Positions 48,451-56,690 of a stretch of DNA of 64,000 nt are shown here, piece by piece; the stretch's first letter is position 1; every line of letters begins with the position of its first letter. A model generated the notes under the pieces. That model did no database searches, was not told the DNA's origin, and saw only the letters and a program-made list of their open reading frames with translations. A program made the translations under genes and the position numbers. The stretch is taken from the NCBI RefSeq assembly GCF_913566895.1, contig NZ_CAJYCN010000003.1, positions 186,001 to 250,000 on the forward strand, written 5' to 3'. Origin of the DNA: Listeria ilorinensis (GTDB lineage: Bacteria > Bacillota > Bacilli > Lactobacillales > Listeriaceae).

Positions 48451-49716
48451 TTAGTTTTTTTCAGGCTGCCAGATTTTTTTCTGAACTCGTTTAAGTCCCA
48501 TAGCAGCCAGCAAACATCCACCAATGCCGCACCCCAAAATAAAGATTCCTATACCCATACCACCAATCAGAGGGGCAAAAACAAGAGTCACTGATGCAAA
48601 AATCCGGCCACTTTGATAGATCATGCCGTTAAAAGCCATATAAGTGCCGCGTTTACTCTCATCAGCCAGATCTGCCATAATCGTTTGCCGAGTTGGCACA
48701 TAGAGCAGTTCTCCAACTGACAGAATCAGCGTGGCAATTAGTAGTACAGTCAAATTGAGTGATATCGCTGAAAAAGCAAATCCGATCGCGAACAACAAAA
48801 ACCCTAAATACATCATCACTGTTTGGCTTCTATTTTTAAGCCATTTGGCAACCGGCACTGTAAAAAGAACAATACAGATTGTATTGACAGTTGTCAGTAA
48901 ACTCAACATTTTGATACCATCTAACTCAAAGGTCAGTAAGTGGCTGATTGAGACAAAATGGGCTGGAAATTTTTCCGCCAGTTGAACTGAAATGAAATTA
49001 TTCCGCTGATACTCAATCGTCATGATGCAAATCCCTGAGAGTGTAAATAGCAGAAAAGGTCTATCTTTAATGACTTGCATGTAACTACCGCCTAGTTCAC
49101 TCAGTCCAAAAAAGCGGGGATTTAAAACCGTGGCATGCCTGCTTGGCGTAAAAGTTTCTTTTATCCAAAGAATTGTAAGCCCTGTTGTTAGAAGGGACAA
49201 TATGAATAACCCAAACAAAAGCTCAAATAAATACTGACTGAACAGCCAGCCACCAATCATAACCCCCACTGTTATTGAAAGATTATTGGCCCAGTAGCTG
49301 ACAGAATACATAAAGGTTCTGGATTCAGGTGTACTGACATCAATCAGCATTGCATCCGAAGCGGGAGTAATCAAACCTTGCGCAATAGCAATAACCAGCA
49401 TCAGCAGAAAAGTCAGTCCCGGCAAGTTCAAAAGGGACGAATTGACGACGACCATCCCTAAATAAGCGACAGCTTTCACAGCTTCTCCCCAGATCATTAA
49501 TGGTCGGCGGCCAATCCGATCAGTCACATATCCGCCATAAATACCTGCTAGAAACTGGACAGTTACATGTACAATGAGCAAAACACCTGCTACTTCTGCA
49601 CCATAATACTTGGTAAAATAAATAGCCATAAATGGAAAAATCATCGTGGCAATCAATTTGCTAAGAAAATTGATCACAATACGTGCCCGAATATTTGGAT
49701 GAAGCATTTTAAACAT
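48451..49716 (-). CDS. MFS transporter (drug/sugar efflux type)
   Basis: This 421-residue protein has about 12 hydrophobic helices. The major facilitator loop 2-3 motif is visible as GGYVTDRIGRRPLMIWGE (about 60-77), and GELLYVPTRQTIMADLAD lies in the second half. The substrate is not readable from sequence. It is divergent from an SgrR-type regulator gene, 133 bp apart, an arrangement that suggests the regulator controls it. Sugar efflux (SetA-like) and drug efflux are both possible. Confidence 0.85.
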   Translation of the reverse strand: MFKMLHPNIRARIVINFLSKLIATMIFPFMAIYFTKYYGAEVAGVLLIVHVTVQFLAGIYGGYVTDRIGRRPLMIWGEAVKAVAYLGMVVVNSSLLNLPGLTFLLMLVIAIAQGLITPASDAMLIDVSTPESRTFMYSVSYWANNLSITVGVMIGGWLFSQYLFELLFGLFILSLLTTGLTILWIKETFTPSRHATVLNPRFFGLSELGGSYMQVIKDRPFLLFTLSGICIMTIEYQRNNFISVQLAEKFPAHFVSISHLLTFELDGIKMLSLLTTVNTICIVLFTVPVAKWLKNRSQTVMMYLGFLLFAIGFAFSAISLNLTVLLIATLILSVGELLYVPTRQTIMADLADESKRGTYMAFNGMIYQSGRIFASVTLVFAPLIGGMGIGIFILGCGIGGCLLAAMGLKRVQKKIWQPEKN

Positions 49717-49794
49717 CTTATTGCCCCCTCTTTTAAACTAGAAATTTCTCTCTGAGTCACTTTTCTGTTAGTATAAGGTGGAATAGAACGACTT

Positions 49795-49831
49795 AAAAGG
49801 GACGACTTTTTGCTTTTTTGTCCCCTTTTTT
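49795..49831 (+). terminator. possible attenuator in the leader of the SgrR-type gene
   Basis: AAAAGGGAC (49795-49803) pairs with GTCCCCTTTT (49820-49829, one extra C) and is followed by T residues, 20 bp before the ATG. A terminator in this position would sit in the 5' leader of the gene, so it could be an attenuator, or a terminator for a short upstream RNA. Confidence 0.5.
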
Positions 49832-49849
49832 ATTTACGGAGGTGTTAAG

Positions 49850-51619
49850 ATGGATCGGGATTATTTTCAATTGCGACTTTGGCTGGACACCGAGATGACA
49901 AGTCCGCTTTCTCTTCAAGCACTTGCTGAACTTTGGTACTGCTCGGTAAAGAATGCAAAACGCAAACTGCTTAAGTATCAAGCGGCTGGTCTGTTTATGT
50001 ACCAGCCCGGATCTGGACGAGGTCATTTATCAACACTTACTTTTTTCAGAAAATTTCAGGATGATTTAGCTGCTTATCTATCACAAAAGCAAGACGATGA
50101 GCAGCTTTCTTTTTTACTTTCTCTGCTAAAGCTTTCTGAATCATCCAACTATCAAAGTTTGATGATGCCTGCCATCAATCAACTTTTAGGTACCAGCTTC
50201 CATATGCAAAAGGGAGAAATCATGCGTGCGATCGTTCAGCGCCGTATCGGTACGCTCCATCCTACCAAAGTTGTTACTTCATTTGAATATTTTCTCATTG
50301 ATCAACTTGGCGATCCTCTTTTTAAATTTCATGCAAAGACTGATGAGATCCTCCCATGGTTGGCACACCATTTTTACACAACCGATCACCAATCTTGGCT
50401 GATTTATTTGCGGAAAGGCGTCTTCTTTCATCATGAACGAGAAATGGACAGTGAAGATGTGATTTACTCACTCAAAATGGCTGCCAGTTCTGCAAGTGTA
50501 GGTGCTTGGAAGCTTTCTGAAATAGACACGATGCAAATACGCGACCGTTATACGATCGAAATTATTTTAAAACGACCCAATGCTCTTTTTTTACGCTATT
50601 TATGCAGTGGCAATATAACGATATTACCCCGCGATCATCCCTTTGATGAAAACCAGTGGCTTTCAACTGGCCCTTTCAAACTGACAGAACGAAACGAGGA
50701 ACGAATCATTCTAACGGCATTTGATCATTATTTTTCCACTCGTCCTCTACTCGATCAGGTGGAGTTCTGGTTTGTCCCGCAGGATCCGGTAGCTTTTGGC
50801 GCGCAATTTAGCCGCACTAATGACAAGCATGAGGAGCATCTGCTTGAGCAGGACAGTTACTCCAACACCGTTCATTTTCTTGCCTTTAACTTTCATTCGC
50901 CACTACCTTTTTTACAGCATCCCGCTTTCCGTGAAGCGATCTATCATTTGGCTTTTATAGAGAAATGGCAAAAGGAAGGTGTCCTAAGCAATAAAACTGT
51001 GGCTCATGGATATTTGATGCAAGAAAAAGATCCTATGTTACCCCCACATGATCTTGCAAAAATTCAACATTTACTTATGGAAAGCGGTTATAATGGAGAT
51101 CCGATTCGCTTAGGTTACTATAATAAACCCTGGGGTGAGTCGCTTGCGAACAAATTCAAAACAGAAGCAGCCAAATTAAACATTTCGATCATTCCCGTCC
51201 CTCTTTTTATGGCTGATTATTATCAAACAGATTTTCAGACAGAGGCAGATCTCTTTGTTTTATCCGAAGAAAGTGGGGCTGATTTAGAGGTGAGTTTTCT
51301 GGATTTCCTGCTCAATCCCTCTCTTGCCCCACAGAAATTTTGGCCCGTCAATTATAAGAAAACATTGCTTGAGCTAACAGCAGATTTTCAAGCAGGCTCG
51401 GATGAAAAAACGCGACAAAAAAGCCATGACAAAATCGAGTCATGGCTGATGCAAAATTTTTTATTGATCTATTTGTTTTTTGATGCCAAAAGCTTTCTAG
51501 TCGACGCAAATTTGAAAGGGATGGTTGGAAGTAATTACGGTTATTTTGATTTGCGCAACGTCTGGTTTGACTTATGCCACAAGAGTCAGGATACTTTGAA
51601 TCACACCGATAATAAATAA
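49850..51619 (+). CDS. SgrR-family regulator with solute-binding domain
   Basis: This 589-residue cytoplasmic protein combines an N-terminal SgrR helix-turn-helix domain (SLQALAELWYCSVKNAKRKL, then YQPGSGRGHLSTLTF; about 22-62) with a C-terminal SBP_bac_5-like domain (DGSV-type core seen as WLIYLRKGVFFHHEREMDSEDVIYSL and STGPFKLTERNEERI). E. coli SgrR senses glucose-phosphate stress and controls sgrS and setA. The ligand here is unknown. GGAGGTG precedes the ATG. The 3' end overlaps the convergent DUF3397 gene by 48 bp. Confidence 0.88.
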   Translation: MDRDYFQLRLWLDTEMTSPLSLQALAELWYCSVKNAKRKLLKYQAAGLFMYQPGSGRGHLSTLTFFRKFQDDLAAYLSQKQDDEQLSFLLSLLKLSESSNYQSLMMPAINQLLGTSFHMQKGEIMRAIVQRRIGTLHPTKVVTSFEYFLIDQLGDPLFKFHAKTDEILPWLAHHFYTTDHQSWLIYLRKGVFFHHEREMDSEDVIYSLKMAASSASVGAWKLSEIDTMQIRDRYTIEIILKRPNALFLRYLCSGNITILPRDHPFDENQWLSTGPFKLTERNEERIILTAFDHYFSTRPLLDQVEFWFVPQDPVAFGAQFSRTNDKHEEHLLEQDSYSNTVHFLAFNFHSPLPFLQHPAFREAIYHLAFIEKWQKEGVLSNKTVAHGYLMQEKDPMLPPHDLAKIQHLLMESGYNGDPIRLGYYNKPWGESLANKFKTEAAKLNISIIPVPLFMADYYQTDFQTEADLFVLSEESGADLEVSFLDFLLNPSLAPQKFWPVNYKKTLLELTADFQAGSDEKTRQKSHDKIESWLMQNFLLIYLFFDAKSFLVDANLKGMVGSNYGYFDLRNVWFDLCHKSQDTLNHTDNK

Positions 51620-51961
51620 AACGAGATACAGCAGCACAAAAGTTATAAAACAGATGCGCCAAAAGCCACGCAAAACTTTGCCAAAATGAAGCTCGCCTTC
51701 CCGAGTCGCCTGCACACTGACAAGTACAATCCCTATAATAAAAAGACCTAACAAAATATAAAGCAAATAGGAACGGCCCAGCACAAGCAGCATAAACAAA
51801 TGATCCGCTAATATAAAGAAGAAAGTCGAAATGTCTGCTGCCAGTTTGATACTTTTTTGCTTTTTATGTGTCATTCTTTTGATGATTAGATGTGCTGCTA
51901 TAAACACAATGATTGGCAAAATAATGAGCCACGCAGCAGGATCCGTTATCCAATTAAGCAT
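51572..51961 (-). CDS. DUF3397 membrane protein
   Basis: This 129-residue protein has four hydrophobic helices (about 10-27, 45-60, 64-84 and 103-126) and resembles the DUF3397 proteins found beside panE in Listeria and relatives; function is unknown. The start overlaps the end of panE by 8 bp, and its 3' end overlaps the sgrR-type gene by 48 bp in convergent orientation. Confidence 0.8.
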   Translation of the reverse strand: MLNWITDPAAWLIILPIIVFIAAHLIIKRMTHKKQKSIKLAADISTFFFILADHLFMLLVLGRSYLLYILLGLFIIGIVLVSVQATREGELHFGKVLRGFWRICFITFVLLYLVLFIIGVIQSILTLVA

Positions 51962-52838
51962 GTTTTTCGCCTTCCTTCCCTTTAATCAAATGATATAACA
52001 ATGTAAGCCGTGGGAGCAATACACCTTGCTCTCTTCCAGCCTCTAATGCAGGGCGGAGTATCCCTTCGATTTCCGTTTTTCGTCCTTTCCTGACATCTTC
52101 TGCCATCGAAGACCAGTTACTAGCAGTCTGCACGCAAATTGTCTGGATTTTCTCAAAAGAAGCTTCTGCTTGAAAAAGTGGCGTGACTTCCTGTACAAGT
52201 GCCTGCGTTTCCGCCTGATAATCCAGATTTGTGAGCAGATCGCCATTCGGACATAGGAATGCCGCCGTCAGCGGATTAATAATGAGATTAATAAACCATT
52301 TCTCGCGTAAAACCTGTTCGACTGTTGCTTTTCGGATAAAAGGAAAGTTCGTGTCTGTCTGCTGGAAAAAATGGCGCAGATAGTCTGGCAGCGAGCCCTT
52401 AAACACACTGAAATTCGTACGACCTTTCCCACGCCACAATACCATGTAGTCATTTTCTCGAATCGCCCCGTGTTCAGAACTGCCGACTAGGATTGTCTCC
52501 TGCGGGCAATCGGCAAGCCATTTTAAATGAGCCACTCCATTTTGTAAAAACAGCAGTGGCAAATTTTTAGGAAGAAGAGACAGTATTGGCAAAAATTCAG
52601 CCAATTGATAGGATTTCATCGTTAAAATAAGCAGGTCCAAATCTGCTGCTCGTTTTGAGAGTCCACTAACTTCCTGCGCAGCTACCTGACAATACTGCCC
52701 ATCTATGAGAAGCCCTTTTTCCACCAAAAGTTCCGCCTGTTCTTTTCGTCTGGTGAACAGTATCACATCCGCATGTTCAGCTAAATTCGCGCCATACAGA
52801 AGCCCGATCGCCCCTGCTCCAACTATCCCCACTTTCAT
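51954..52838 (-). CDS. panE: 2-dehydropantoate 2-reductase
   Basis: This NADPH enzyme reduces ketopantoate to pantoate for coenzyme A synthesis. The NADP motif VGIVGAGAIGLLYGANL is at the N-terminus; FLQNGV(A)HL, the REKWFINLIINPLTAAF segment with the catalytic lysine, and GRKTEIEGI follow. The start at ATG 52838 matches the family N-terminus (294 aa); an open frame extends to 52898 without similarity. CoaD further on works later in the same pathway. Confidence 0.93.
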   Translation of the reverse strand: MKVGIVGAGAIGLLYGANLAEHADVILFTRRKEQAELLVEKGLLIDGQYCQVAAQEVSGLSKRAADLDLLILTMKSYQLAEFLPILSLLPKNLPLLFLQNGVAHLKWLADCPQETILVGSSEHGAIRENDYMVLWRGKGRTNFSVFKGSLPDYLRHFFQQTDTNFPFIRKATVEQVLREKWFINLIINPLTAAFLCPNGDLLTNLDYQAETQALVQEVTPLFQAEASFEKIQTICVQTASNWSSMAEDVRKGRKTEIEGILRPALEAGREQGVLLPRLTLLYHLIKGKEGEKHA

Positions 52839-52884
52839 ATCGTTCTTCCTTTCTCTTATCCACAAATATTTATCCCCCAAACAA

Positions 52885-53147
52885 CTAGTCCCGTTCATGA
52901 ATTGTCTCTTCCAGGTCTAAGTCAATTTGGTAAGTATCTAAAAGATCCATCACTGTAACACCGATCGGATCTCTAACTACTGTTTCAATTCCACAGCCGT
53001 TCTCATCAAATTCATTTTCCAAATCATTGCTTGCAAGTGCGCTTTGTTAAAGATCGCTTGAATAAGTGTCAATTCTTTTTCACCACTTGCAAATGTAAGA
53101 TGCGTTTCTTTGCTGCCGTCAAATTCTATTCTACTAAATCTTATGCC
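52885..53147 (-). pseudogene. frameshifted small coding remnant between panE and rpmF
   Basis: One frame encodes FSRIEFDGSKETHLTF and KELTLIQAIFNKA; the next frame continues LASNDLENEFDENG, then GIETVVRDPIGVTVMDLLD and ends TIHERD at the TAG 52887-52885. A shift near 53043 joins them into a plausible protein of roughly 85 residues. No clear start codon remains after the rpmF terminator. I do not recognise the family. A base-calling error at one site is also possible. Confidence 0.5.
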
Positions 53148-53160
53148 AAAGCAAAAGAAA

Positions 53161-53195
53161 AAACCTAAAGAGATCCATGGCATCTCCTTAGGTTT
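53161..53195 (-). terminator. terminator of yceD-rpmF
   Basis: On the minus strand AAACCTAAGGAGAT and ATCTCTTTAGGTTT (53195-53161, one G-T pair) are followed by TTTCTTTTGC. It lies about 40 bp after the rpmF stop. Confidence 0.88.
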
Positions 53196-53233
53196 ATGAA
53201 AACAAACGAAACGTTCGCCTGTTTTTAGCAAGA

Positions 53234-53407
53234 TTAGCTGTTTGCTACATCTTTACCATCGTAGTGACCACATTCAGGACACACGCGGTGGGATAATTTC
53301 ATTTCGCCGCAGTTGGGGCATTCATTCATGCCCGGCACTTGCAATTTGTAGTGCGTACGACGTTTACGTTTTCTTGTTTTAGAAGTTCTTCTAAAAGGTA
53401 CTGCCAT
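53234..53407 (-). CDS. rpmF: 50S ribosomal protein L32
   Basis: This 57-residue ribosomal protein starts [17 protein letters not shown] and has a complete zinc ribbon: CPNC (about 30-33) and CPEC (about 43-46). This is the C+ (zinc-binding) form. AGGAGG is upstream of the ATG. It follows yceD, the normal pairing. Confidence 0.97.
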   Translation of the reverse strand: MAVPFRRTSKTRKRKRRTHYKLQVPGMNECPNCGEMKLSHRVCPECGHYDGKDVANS

Positions 53408-53483
53408 TTTCGATACACCTCCTTAGAGACGTTTGCCTCATTTTAAAGGACAAGTCCTTCATATATTCCAGCTTAGCAAGCCG

Positions 53484-54023
53484 TCATTCAGATTCTTGAT
53501 TTTCATCAAAAAAATCTGCCAGACCTGCAAGACGAGGATCCACTTTCGGTTGCTGTTCTGCTTGCTCTTTTAAAAGTTGTTCTTCTGTCTTGAGTGTCCA
53601 ATCCGCACCCTTAGGAAGAGCCGTATCATCTGCTGCTTCTTCACTAAAGACCTGCATCGGAATTTCAACCAGAAGAAGTTCCTCTACAACAGGAGTCAAA
53701 TCTACGGTATCCTTCTCCATCAAATGAAAAGATTCATCTGCCAAAGCGTCTTCCGTTTTAACAAAAGTTTCATCTGCTGTGATTTCATAAGGAACATGTA
53801 CATCAACAAGCGTACGTGCACACGGTAAAATCCATTCACCTGTCAGCATGATATGTGCAGCTACCTGATTCGCAGCTACATCCAGACTGCCTGTGACATG
53901 TACAGGACTAGCATCTCGCATATCCTGATGATTTGCTTGTAAAAATTCTGTCAGGTCGACCGTCTCATCCAATTGGAAGATTCCGTCGTGTGATTTTTTC
54001 AACTGACTTAAAGCCCATTTCAT
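53484..54023 (-). CDS. YceD/DUF177 family protein (23S rRNA accumulation factor type)
   Basis: This acidic 179-residue protein belongs to the DUF177 family encoded upstream of rpmF in most bacteria and linked to 23S rRNA accumulation in plants and bacteria. Family features seen are VTGSLDVAANQVAAHIMLTG, the cysteine in WILPCART, and the C-terminal DPRLAGLADFF segment. ATG 54023 is preferred (GGAG 8 nt upstream, MKWALSQLKKS). Strong consensus promoter upstream. Confidence 0.9.
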   Translation of the reverse strand: MKWALSQLKKSHDGIFQLDETVDLTEFLQANHQDMRDASPVHVTGSLDVAANQVAAHIMLTGEWILPCARTLVDVHVPYEITADETFVKTEDALADESFHLMEKDTVDLTPVVEELLLVEIPMQVFSEEAADDTALPKGADWTLKTEEQLLKEQAEQQPKVDPRLAGLADFFDENQESE

Positions 54024-54051
54024 TTTCATCACTCCAAGCGCAACAAAAAAT

Positions 54052-54080
54052 ATTATAGCTTTTTACAAAGGTTTTGTCAA
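54052..54080 (-). promoter_or_regulatory. perfect consensus promoter of yceD-rpmF
   Basis: Minus strand TTGACA (54080-54075), 17-base spacer and TATAAT (54057-54052): an exact sigma-A consensus, about 30 bp before the start, as expected for a ribosomal protein gene. Confidence 0.93.
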
Positions 54081-54165
54081 TGTTTTTCAAGCTTTTGTAT
54101 CGCTATAATTCTTCTTTTATTTTATGGTAAAATAATGAAAAAGTACATTCAAAGGAGGGTGAAAA

Positions 54166-55329
54166 ATGAAAGCCGTAGGAATCGTAGTCGAATATAATCC
54201 ATTTCATAATGGACATCTTTATCATTTAGAGCGGGCACGACAGGATACGGGGGCAGATGTCGTAGTGGCTATCATGAGCGGCTCGTTCGTGCAGCGAGGC
54301 GAACCGGCTATTCTTTCAAAACACGCGCGTACCAAGATGGCCCTCTCCGCCGGGGTCGACCTTGTCGTTGAACTGCCTGTTCGTTTTGCGGTTCAGCAGG
54401 CGGATATTTTTGCGCGTGAGGCCGTTCGACTGTTGGGTGATTTGCAGGTTGATACGCTTTATTTTGGCAGTGAGGACGGGCAGGTAACACGTTTTGAAGA
54501 GCTGACCAATTGGGCTATTTCAGAAGCCTTTACAATCAAATTAAAAGAACTTCTGGCGGATAAAAAAAACAGCTACGGGACGGCCTATATGGAAGCTTTG
54601 CGGCATGCTGGGCAAAACCAACCGCTAGATTTGACTTTACCTAATAACATTCTCGGCTTTCATTATGCGCTGGCGGTTCGTGAGCTGGGCCTATCGATGA
54701 AGCTTGCAACACTGCGCCGCCAGACGGACTACCACGAAGAGCGACCGACTGATGCCAAACTGACCAGTGCTACAGCCATCCGGAAAATGATTTTGAAAGA
54801 CGACTTTGCCGAACTTGAGCCTTATGTTCCGACAGCCGTTTTTCAGGATCTAACAACCTATGATGCCCGTTTTTTGGCATTTGACGACATGTGGGCGCCG
54901 CTTCGGTACCGGCTTTTGACCGATTCTCCTAATGAACTGGCCAAGATGAACAGCATCACAGAGGGCATTGAGAATCGCATGGTAAAGACGGCCTTAGAGG
55001 TTGACTCGGCGGACGAATTTTTGCAGTTGATGACGACCAAGCGTTACAGCACATCCAGAATCAAACGAGCAGCGGTTCAACTTGTGCTTCATCATTTAAA
55101 AGATGAACAGCAAACGCCGTATCATCACATTCTCGGCATGACGCGCGCTGGGCAGCATTACCTTTCGTCTGTCAAAAAAGAGCTAAATTTCCCGCTTGTG
55201 TCAACGATTTCCAAAGCTCCCGCTGAAGTTGTTGCTGCTGATATTCGGGCGACACGGATTTATGCCCTGCTCGAGGGGGGAAAGCTCGACATGAATGAAG
55301 ATTTTAGACGACCATTGTTGTTGTACTAA
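54166..55329 (+). CDS. tmcAL: tRNA(Met) cytidine acetate ligase TmcAL (YlbM)
   Basis: This 387-residue nucleotidyltransferase-like enzyme uses ATP and acetate to make N4-acetylcytidine in the anticodon of elongator tRNA-Met. The HxGH-type motif is VEYNPFHNGHLYHL (about 8-21), followed by MSGSFVQRGEPAIL and ELPVRFAVQ. AAAGGAGG precedes the ATG. It is divergent from yceD-rpmF. The body is richer in G+C than its left neighbours. Confidence 0.93.
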   Translation: MKAVGIVVEYNPFHNGHLYHLERARQDTGADVVVAIMSGSFVQRGEPAILSKHARTKMALSAGVDLVVELPVRFAVQQADIFAREAVRLLGDLQVDTLYFGSEDGQVTRFEELTNWAISEAFTIKLKELLADKKNSYGTAYMEALRHAGQNQPLDLTLPNNILGFHYALAVRELGLSMKLATLRRQTDYHEERPTDAKLTSATAIRKMILKDDFAELEPYVPTAVFQDLTTYDARFLAFDDMWAPLRYRLLTDSPNELAKMNSITEGIENRMVKTALEVDSADEFLQLMTTKRYSTSRIKRAAVQLVLHHLKDEQQTPYHHILGMTRAGQHYLSSVKKELNFPLVSTISKAPAEVVAADIRATRIYALLEGGKLDMNEDFRRPLLLY

Positions 55330-55554
55330 AAATTAGAGAGCCTAAAATCAGGCTGTAAATTCAGCTGATAATTGTGAACCGCTCTTTGCGTTTTAACTAA
55401 AAGAAGTATGGACGACTGTATGTTTGTTTAGATGGACTTGTTATCCAGCTAGATCGATATTTGTGGCGTAAATAACCAGAAAGGCAAGTTACTTCACTTA
55501 ATCCTTTGTGATAATTTTCAACAGACTCTAATTTTACTTTTTTTAAACATAGAA
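55330..55554. other. intergenic stretch without a supported gene
   Basis: This A+T-rich stretch between tmcAL and the hairpin at 55555 contains a short stem AGCCT/AGGCT (near 55338-55353) that may help end tmcAL. I see no open frame with a start signal. It may be decayed DNA belonging to the accessory pocket that follows. Confidence 0.4.
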
Positions 55555-55600
55555 ATACCTTCAAGCGGGTTTTATATTTTAGAGTCCGCCTTGAAGGTAT
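55555..55600 (-). terminator. terminator of the small membrane gene
   Basis: ATACCTTCAAGCGG (55555-55568) pairs with CCGCCTTGAAGGTAT (55586-55600, one bulged C). On the minus strand TTCTATG follows, a weak T-tract, 40 bp after the stop of the 77-aa gene. Confidence 0.65.
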
Positions 55601-55642
55601 CTTATCAAAATAAGCTTAACTTTTAATTGTTTTGCTGATATT

Positions 55643-55876
55643 TTAGTTGTCGTTAAATGACTTATTGTTTTGATTCTTCTTTGAATAACGATAAGAGTAT
55701 CCAATATTCACAATTAACACGACAACAATTAAACCTATATTAACCAAAACAAGCGCTGACTTATACGTCGTCGAGCCTTGATGAAAATAATTCACGATCG
55801 TGATAATCAACAAAAAAACTAATAATAAAGGCAGCCCTATTCTATTTACTTTGCGTGAATAAAATTTTTCCCACAT
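55643..55876 (-). CDS. small two-TM membrane protein, function unknown
   Basis: This 77-residue protein has two hydrophobic helices (about 13-28 and 41-60) with charged ends (MWEKFYSRKVNR at the front, YSKKNQNNKS at the back). No family is recognised. It directly follows, on the same strand, a decayed gene for a secreted protein; that pairing recalls a toxin or bacteriocin with a membrane immunity protein, but nothing in the sequence proves it. Its A+T-rich composition differs from flanking core genes. Confidence 0.65.
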   Translation of the reverse strand: MWEKFYSRKVNRIGLPLLLVFLLIITIVNYFHQGSTTYKSALVLVNIGLIVVVLIVNIGYSYRYSKKNQNNKSFNDN

Positions 55877-55896
55877 AATTAATCACCTACGTTTCA

Positions 55897-56526
55897 TCAA
55901 ATATTAAAAGACTCAGTTGTGGATTTAATCAAACTTGTATAATTAGACTTTTTATAAAAATAAAAATAATTTTTCACATAATGTGTATAGCTGTTATAGT
56001 ACTGATCAATCTTAATGTATACTTCTTTTAAACCATAGCTTCTAAAACCCGAAATTATTCCCACAATTGTTGTGAATGCGCCAACTGGACCGCCAACTAA
56101 CCCTGCAATTGTTGCAGCATTTGAAGCAGTATTTCGATAAATACTAGCTTTTGTTTTGAACGTTGTCACATATTTGAAAGTATTAGAGCCAGCCTTCAGC
56201 AAGAGCCTTTTTTCTGTTATCCGCTCTACAATTAACTCCCCATCTAGGTATATGTTCCCTTTTTCATCTTTAACAAATTCATTCTTGGCTCCATTTTCAT
56301 ATGTTACGACAGCTTCAGTGTAATTATCATTATACTGTGTATTTCTTGTTGTTCATCAGTGTTGTTATCTATAATAGCAAATCCCGTATTATTTTCTTGA
56401 ATTACAGTAGAATCGCCTGTATCAATGACTTTCTCCCCGTTAGTTACAGTACCTTCGTTTGCTAGTACAATTGAAGGCGCCATCAGCAATGAGTAAAGTT
56501 ATAAATTTTATTTTTTTCTTTAACAT
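55897..56526 (-). pseudogene. secreted protein with glycine-rich hydrophobic segment, two frameshifts
   Basis: From ATG 56526 (GGGAG upstream) the frame encodes MLKKKIKFITLLIA, then shifts to LMAPSIVLANEG, together a good signal peptide with a VLA-N cleavage region. A second shift near 56345 leads from TDEQQEIH to QYNDNYTEAVVTYENGAKNE and on without stops through LLLKAGSNTFKYVTT and the hydrophobic AGLVGGPVGAFTTIVGIISG to a YF/YK-rich tail and a stop at 55897. The restored protein would have about 208 residues. No family is recognised. Confidence 0.6.
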
Positions 56527-56642
56527 ATGTTCCATCTCCCTTTTGTTAAGATACTTCTATCATAAATGAAAGCGTTCAACAAACCAATGTGATAATTTTA
56601 TTTTTTCTATCTTTCAATATTCCAGTAAACTTATGATTGTAA

Positions 56643-56689
56643 AAGAAGCGCGCACCTCATAATTTGCTCAAATGGGGTACGCGCTTCTT
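56643..56689. terminator. terminator between the decayed gene and ylbL
   Basis: AAGAAGCGCGCACCTCAT and ATGGGGTACGCGCTTCTT form a long stem with few mismatches; on the minus strand TTACAATC follows and on the + strand GTTATTTTTTC. It ends the rsmD-coaD-ylbL transcript. Confidence 0.75.
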
Positions 56690-56690
56690 G

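Noticed and set aside
55330-55554. Possible insertion-sequence remnant after tmcAL
   Set aside because: The stretch looks decayed, but I could not find terminal inverted repeats or a transposase motif.
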